This document shows positions 26,968 to 29,725 of a DNA stretch of 29,725 nucleotides, one piece after another. How positions within the stretch are numbered: position 1 is the stretch's first letter; every line of letters starts with the position of its first letter. This DNA comes from Chara braunii. Lineage: Eukaryota > Streptophyta > Charophyceae > Charales > Characeae. The stretch lies in NCBI GenBank assembly GCA_003427395.1, contig BFEA01000237.1:2006892-2036616 (forward strand), written 5' to 3'. The notes under the pieces were generated by a model that was not told where the DNA came from, did not search any database, and saw only the letters and a list, made by a program, of their open reading frames with translations. A program made the translations under genes and the position numbers.

Positions 26968-27405
26968 TCAGGGAATGGAGAACTTCTCCACTTTCCCATC
27001 TTTCTCTAGGCGAAAATACGCCTGGACTCCCTCTACGTAGTCCTCAACTCCCATAGTGCGGTTGTCCGCTAGCCTCAGCTTCTTCAGCGCTCTACGACTA
27101 ATATAACTGCGGGTAACCCCTGAATCTATAAGGGTTCCTACTCTACTTCTAAAAACTTCCACATCTACCAAAACTAGTTGTCCCTTACTCTCCTTCTTCA
27201 ACTTGGCCCAGGCGGGCATCCTCTCCTTCAGCTCATCAGCCATGCCTGTGAGGGAGGTGCCTAAAGAGACTCTAACACAAGCAGTCTCTGGACAACTGTT
27301 TAGGCACCAGCCTGCAACCTCTGCCATAGGCTCATGTGGTGTGGAAGTTTCTTGCCGGCTCGCGCTCATTTCCCCACATGGCCTTATGGTAGGGGCAGTT
27401 GCCAC
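26968..27405 (-). pseudogene. Gypsy aspartic protease segment
   Basis: 145 codons. TLIDSGVTRSYIS (from residue 91) is the retropepsin active-site motif with catalytic Asp94; the usual DSGAS/DSGAT reads DSGVT. A frameshift near 26985 separates it from the next segment, where an IVLGMDWG motif typical of the protease end occurs. The join to the zinc-knuckle segment near 27405 is also out of frame. It would process Gag-Pol; here it cannot be made in one piece with pol. Confidence 0.7.
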
Positions 27406-27407
27406 CC

Positions 27408-27899
27408 CTACCGGCGGCTGCCTTTTGACCCCTGAGCAGCCGATCGGACCTCTCTATACTTTGGACAAAATTTAATAATGTGGCCAGGGTCATCGCAATA
27501 AATGCACTGCCCCTGGTCCACACGTTGTTGCCATACGCGCTGGTACAGGCCCAAGTCTTCCCAGGGCCACCCCTGCGGCAGCCCTGGGTGCCAACCACTT
27601 CTCCTATAGGGTGACCTATTACCCCTATTAGGTGACCGGTTGCCAGAACGGTTTTGCGGGGGACCTTGACCCCTTCCTCCCGCTTGGAGGTTTCCTCCTC
27701 TACCGCCAACTCCCTGATTGCCCTGGGTACGACCACCTGAGGCCCGGCCCCCTTGGCCCTGGCCTCTACCTCCTCCTTGCGGCCTCCTTCCAGCCGCGAC
27801 AGCAGCATAAGTCCTCCCCTGGCTCACACTACTGTCCTCCTCCTCTAGCCCCCACTCAATTTGTTCGTAGGGGACTTCGTCAACACTACCCTCATCCAA
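27408..27899 (-). pseudogene. Gypsy gag C-terminus with zinc knuckle
   Basis: 163 codons. A Gly/Arg/Gln-rich low-complexity region (about 37-100, RGG-like repeats) precedes a canonical C-x2-C-x4-H-x4-C knuckle, CIYCDDPGHIIKFC (Cys132, Cys135, His140, Cys145). Both features bind RNA in nucleocapsid. The reading frame is open upstream past the first Met to a TAG at 27972-27974 (within HKD-stop-DKGKK), so the Met at 27899 is probably internal. Confidence 0.75.
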
Positions 27900-28036
27900 C
27901 GTAAGGATCAGGCGATCCTTGGTCTTAACATGTCCTGAGATAGTGCGACCTTTCCACTTTTTCCCCTTGTCCTAGTCCTTATGCCAGAAAGTGGAAACTG
28001 ACATGGAGCTTGCTTCAAACGCCACCACTTCCCTGC

Positions 28037-28387
28037 TCAAGGCATAGCCCGGTAGAAGAGGTTGACCAACTGGGTCTCTGTGACCCCGTGGTCAGGGACT
28101 GCAACTAACTCGTCCATAACGCCTTTGAGTGCCTTGGCACTCTTCCACTGACGAGAGTGGATGGTTTGCAGCTTGTCGGAGGCTTTGACGCTGCGCGAAA
28201 CGTCTGCAAATCGTTCGCGCAACAATTTAAGGAAATCAGCGAGGGGAGTAAATGCAGAATAAGCAGCTAGATCATCATTGCAATTAGCAGCGCGAACCAG
28301 GGAACAGACAAAACTGGCGGCTTCCTCCTTCAGGGCGTGGATAGCTATTAGGACATGCTCATCTGGGGAGACCTTTTGCAGATGCAC
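28037..28387 (-). pseudogene. Gypsy gag capsid-like segment
   Basis: 116 codons. LQKVSPDEHVLIAIHALKEE and the following helices down to VNLFYRAMP look like the capsid region of gypsy gag. The frame is open upstream to about 28470 (FPDSYSGKEENFDNWEANVK), overlapping the end of the N-terminal gag segment in another frame. The sequence after the TGA near 28037 resumes in a different frame (LSREVVAFEASSM), suggesting a small deletion. Confidence 0.65.
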
Positions 28388-28415
28388 GTAGGTCTTAACA
28401 TTGGCCTCCCAATTG

Positions 28416-29348
28416 TCAAAGTTTTCCTCCTTCCCACTGTAGGAATCGGGAAATTTGACTTTTGACAGGCTCCCTACGGGGACGTGCTTCCTCCGATTTG
28501 GGAGCGGTCAGTTTGGCGCCTTCTATGGCGCCTGTGCAGTATCGCTCTGTGCCTTCTAGGCGGGCCCTCACTTCGGAACCCACCTGAGTCGCCAATTCCC
28601 GTGCAAAGTCCATGAGTCCTAATCGTATAGAACGCACGACAATGTCTTGACTTCTACCAAATAAAAATTGTTCTTCCTGGACTTGTGCCAGGCGCTCTAT
28701 GTTTCTCGCCATAATTTCCATCTTCCCTAGTAAATCCACCTGCGTCACCATTTGGTCTCTTTGTTTCTTTATCTCCTCCAACTCTTTCGCCGCTTGGTTC
28801 GCCGCCTCCATCCTTCTTTTCCTTTCCCTTGTCAAACGAAACTTCCACTCCATCCTTTTCTCATCTTCCAACACCTGCCGCTTGAGTGGATCTTCTTCAG
28901 CATCCCACTCTTTCACGGCCACCTCCTGTTCTTCCCTGGGCACATACATTAAGGCCTCCTCAACTTCTCCCATGGATAATCCAGCAACCCACTCTGTAAT
29001 CTTCTTTTCCATTAAATCTTCTTTTGTGCCACTGGACTCACCTCTTCCTCCTGCCCTTTGCCTTTCCAGTGGCTGTTCTTCCTCCTCTTCGTCTTCTTCT
29101 ACCGCCTTGGGGTTCGCTTCCTCTTCTCTCTTTAGCCTCTCTTTCCCTCTAGCCATCTCCTCCTCGATCTTTTTCAGCTTGGCTGCCTGCTCTTCTAACA
29201 AGGCCTTCTTCTTGGCCTCCTTCCTTTCTCTTCTCTCCTTCAGGGCGGCGGCGGCCTTGGCTTCCTGTTCGGGCATATAGGGGGTGGTACTCGTGCCACT
29301 ACGCGTGTCAACCATGGTGAAAGATGCACAACCCAACGGCGGTTCCAC
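28416..29348 (-). CDS. gag: Gypsy gag N-terminus, long coiled coil
   Basis: 310 codons. The likelier start is the second Met (29313-29315), giving MVDTRSGTSTTPY, a typical gypsy gag opening. Residues about 30-90 and 150-215 are Lys/Glu/Arg-rich heptad-like coiled coil, with a run of Glu near 85-92. Just before its stop the frame diverges from the true gag frame: one extra base in the run at 28460-28463 would explain it. The coiled coils presumably drive Gag assembly. The opening resembles gag proteins I recall from Chara; that is memory, not a search. Confidence 0.75.
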   Translation of the reverse strand: MEPPLGCASFTMVDTRSGTSTTPYMPEQEAKAAAALKERRERKEAKKKALLEEQAAKLKKIEEEMARGKERLKREEEANPKAVEEDEEEEEQPLERQRAGGRGESSGTKEDLMEKKITEWVAGLSMGEVEEALMYVPREEQEVAVKEWDAEEDPLKRQVLEDEKRMEWKFRLTRERKRRMEAANQAAKELEEIKKQRDQMVTQVDLLGKMEIMARNIERLAQVQEEQFLFGRSQDIVVRSIRLGLMDFARELATQVGSEVRARLEGTERYCTGAIEGAKLTAPKSEEARPRREPVKSQISRFLQWEGGKL

Positions 29349-29725
29349 TCCTCACCACTTCGACTCTCCCCCTAACTGACAAGACCTACTGACTCGGTCT
29401 ATGGACCACAGGATCCGTATAGAACCCTGTCAACTATGGTCTCTAGCCTAGACTCTAATACTACAGCCGTCACTACAGAACCTGTTGCTGACCAGGAGGC
29501 ATTTAAGGAGATCCCCCGTAACTCCTCAAGAATTCTTTAACGACGCAGACAGGACGACGCGGTCAGCAGGTTCTCTCAAGACTTAGACGGCCCGTTGTGC
29601 AGCCCACAGCTCAGATTTCGGGCCTACCGTGCCACACCGAGCAGCCCGCCGGTCAGTACCGGTCCTTGGGAGGGTTCGTGTCCTCCGGGACAGTCGAGTC
29701 GTCAGACACAGTCTTTAGCCCTACT
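29349..29725. other. Gypsy 5' leader / possible LTR sequence
   Basis: Sequence upstream of gag on the minus strand up to the window edge. It should contain the untranslated leader and perhaps the start of the 5' LTR. No TGG-type primer-binding site is evident and no match to 22.5-23.8 kb was found by eye. Confidence 0.35.

Larger units (their letters stand above)
23792..29348 (-). mobile_element. Ty3/gypsy LTR retrotransposon gag-pol, degenerate copy
   Basis: Domain order on the minus strand: coiled-coil gag N-terminus, capsid-like region, zinc knuckle, aspartic protease, reverse transcriptase, RNase H, integrase (zinc domain, DDE core, GPY/F-like segment) and a chromodomain-like end. Integrase after RNase H is the Ty3/gypsy order. 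Breaks: frameshifts near 28460, 27405 and 26985, a frame change or deletion near 28037, and in-frame stops at 27972-27974, 24662-24664, 24389-24391 and 24304-24306. LTRs, primer-binding site and polypurine tract were not found; the 5' LTR probably lies beyond the right edge. Confidence 0.9.

Noticed and set aside
28699-29280. 193-codon plus-strand frame, Ser/Leu/Phe-rich
   Set aside because: Antisense shadow of the charged coiled-coil gag on the minus strand.

Overview
The window reads as repeat-rich nuclear DNA of a streptophyte (land-plant or charophyte lineage). The tRNA-Arg(ACG) gene and the U6 snRNA copy both have plant-type sequences. The rest is a mosaic of plant-like Ty3/gypsy and LINE retroelements, long CT/GT/GAA microsatellites and small non-autonomous repeats. 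The gag opening (MVDTRSGTST..., then a long Lys/Glu coiled coil) resembles gag proteins I associate with the charophyte Chara braunii. That species call is from memory and tentative. I find no intact host protein-coding gene.

Layout. 1-3160: a CA microsatellite, two opposed copies of a TCCGGA-rich repeat, and a decayed minus-strand LINE C-terminus. 3162-6100: a 305-bp inverted-repeat element, a U6 retrocopy with a 14-bp target duplication, a tRNA-Arg gene and two tRNA-Arg-like relics. 6100-10000: diverged tandem repeats, a retroviral-type zinc-knuckle relic, a pair of direct repeats carrying decayed hammerhead ribozymes, and a 350-bp tandem duplication. 10920-13359: a 5'-truncated LINE with a poly(A) tail. 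13360-17190: mostly unassigned sequence with two short TTAA-ended inverted-repeat elements. 17196-17300: stacked hairpins leading into a type I hammerhead ribozyme. 17437-21111: microsatellites, a sequencing gap, a probable tRNA-derived SINE and a tandem pair of the TCCGGA repeat. 21112-23790: unassigned sequence with hairpins and short tandem repeats. 23792-29348: the gag-pol region of a Ty3/gypsy element on the minus strand, broken by stops and frameshifts; its LTRs are not resolved here.

The most notable content is RNA. Two unrelated hammerhead motifs occur. The type I motif at 17.25 kb has a complete catalytic core. The type III motif at 8.66-8.71 kb (minus) has every helix but a mutated GAA core, and a direct repeat 470 bp away keeps the 3' half, including the GAA box lost from the first copy. 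Two ribozyme-bearing direct repeats are the architecture of a retrozyme, a non-autonomous plant retroelement that depends on LTR-retrotransposon enzymes of the kind encoded at 24-29 kb. A family of small elements ending in TTAA plus ACCACCAGTAC (piggyBac-like target choice) is scattered through the first 16 kb.
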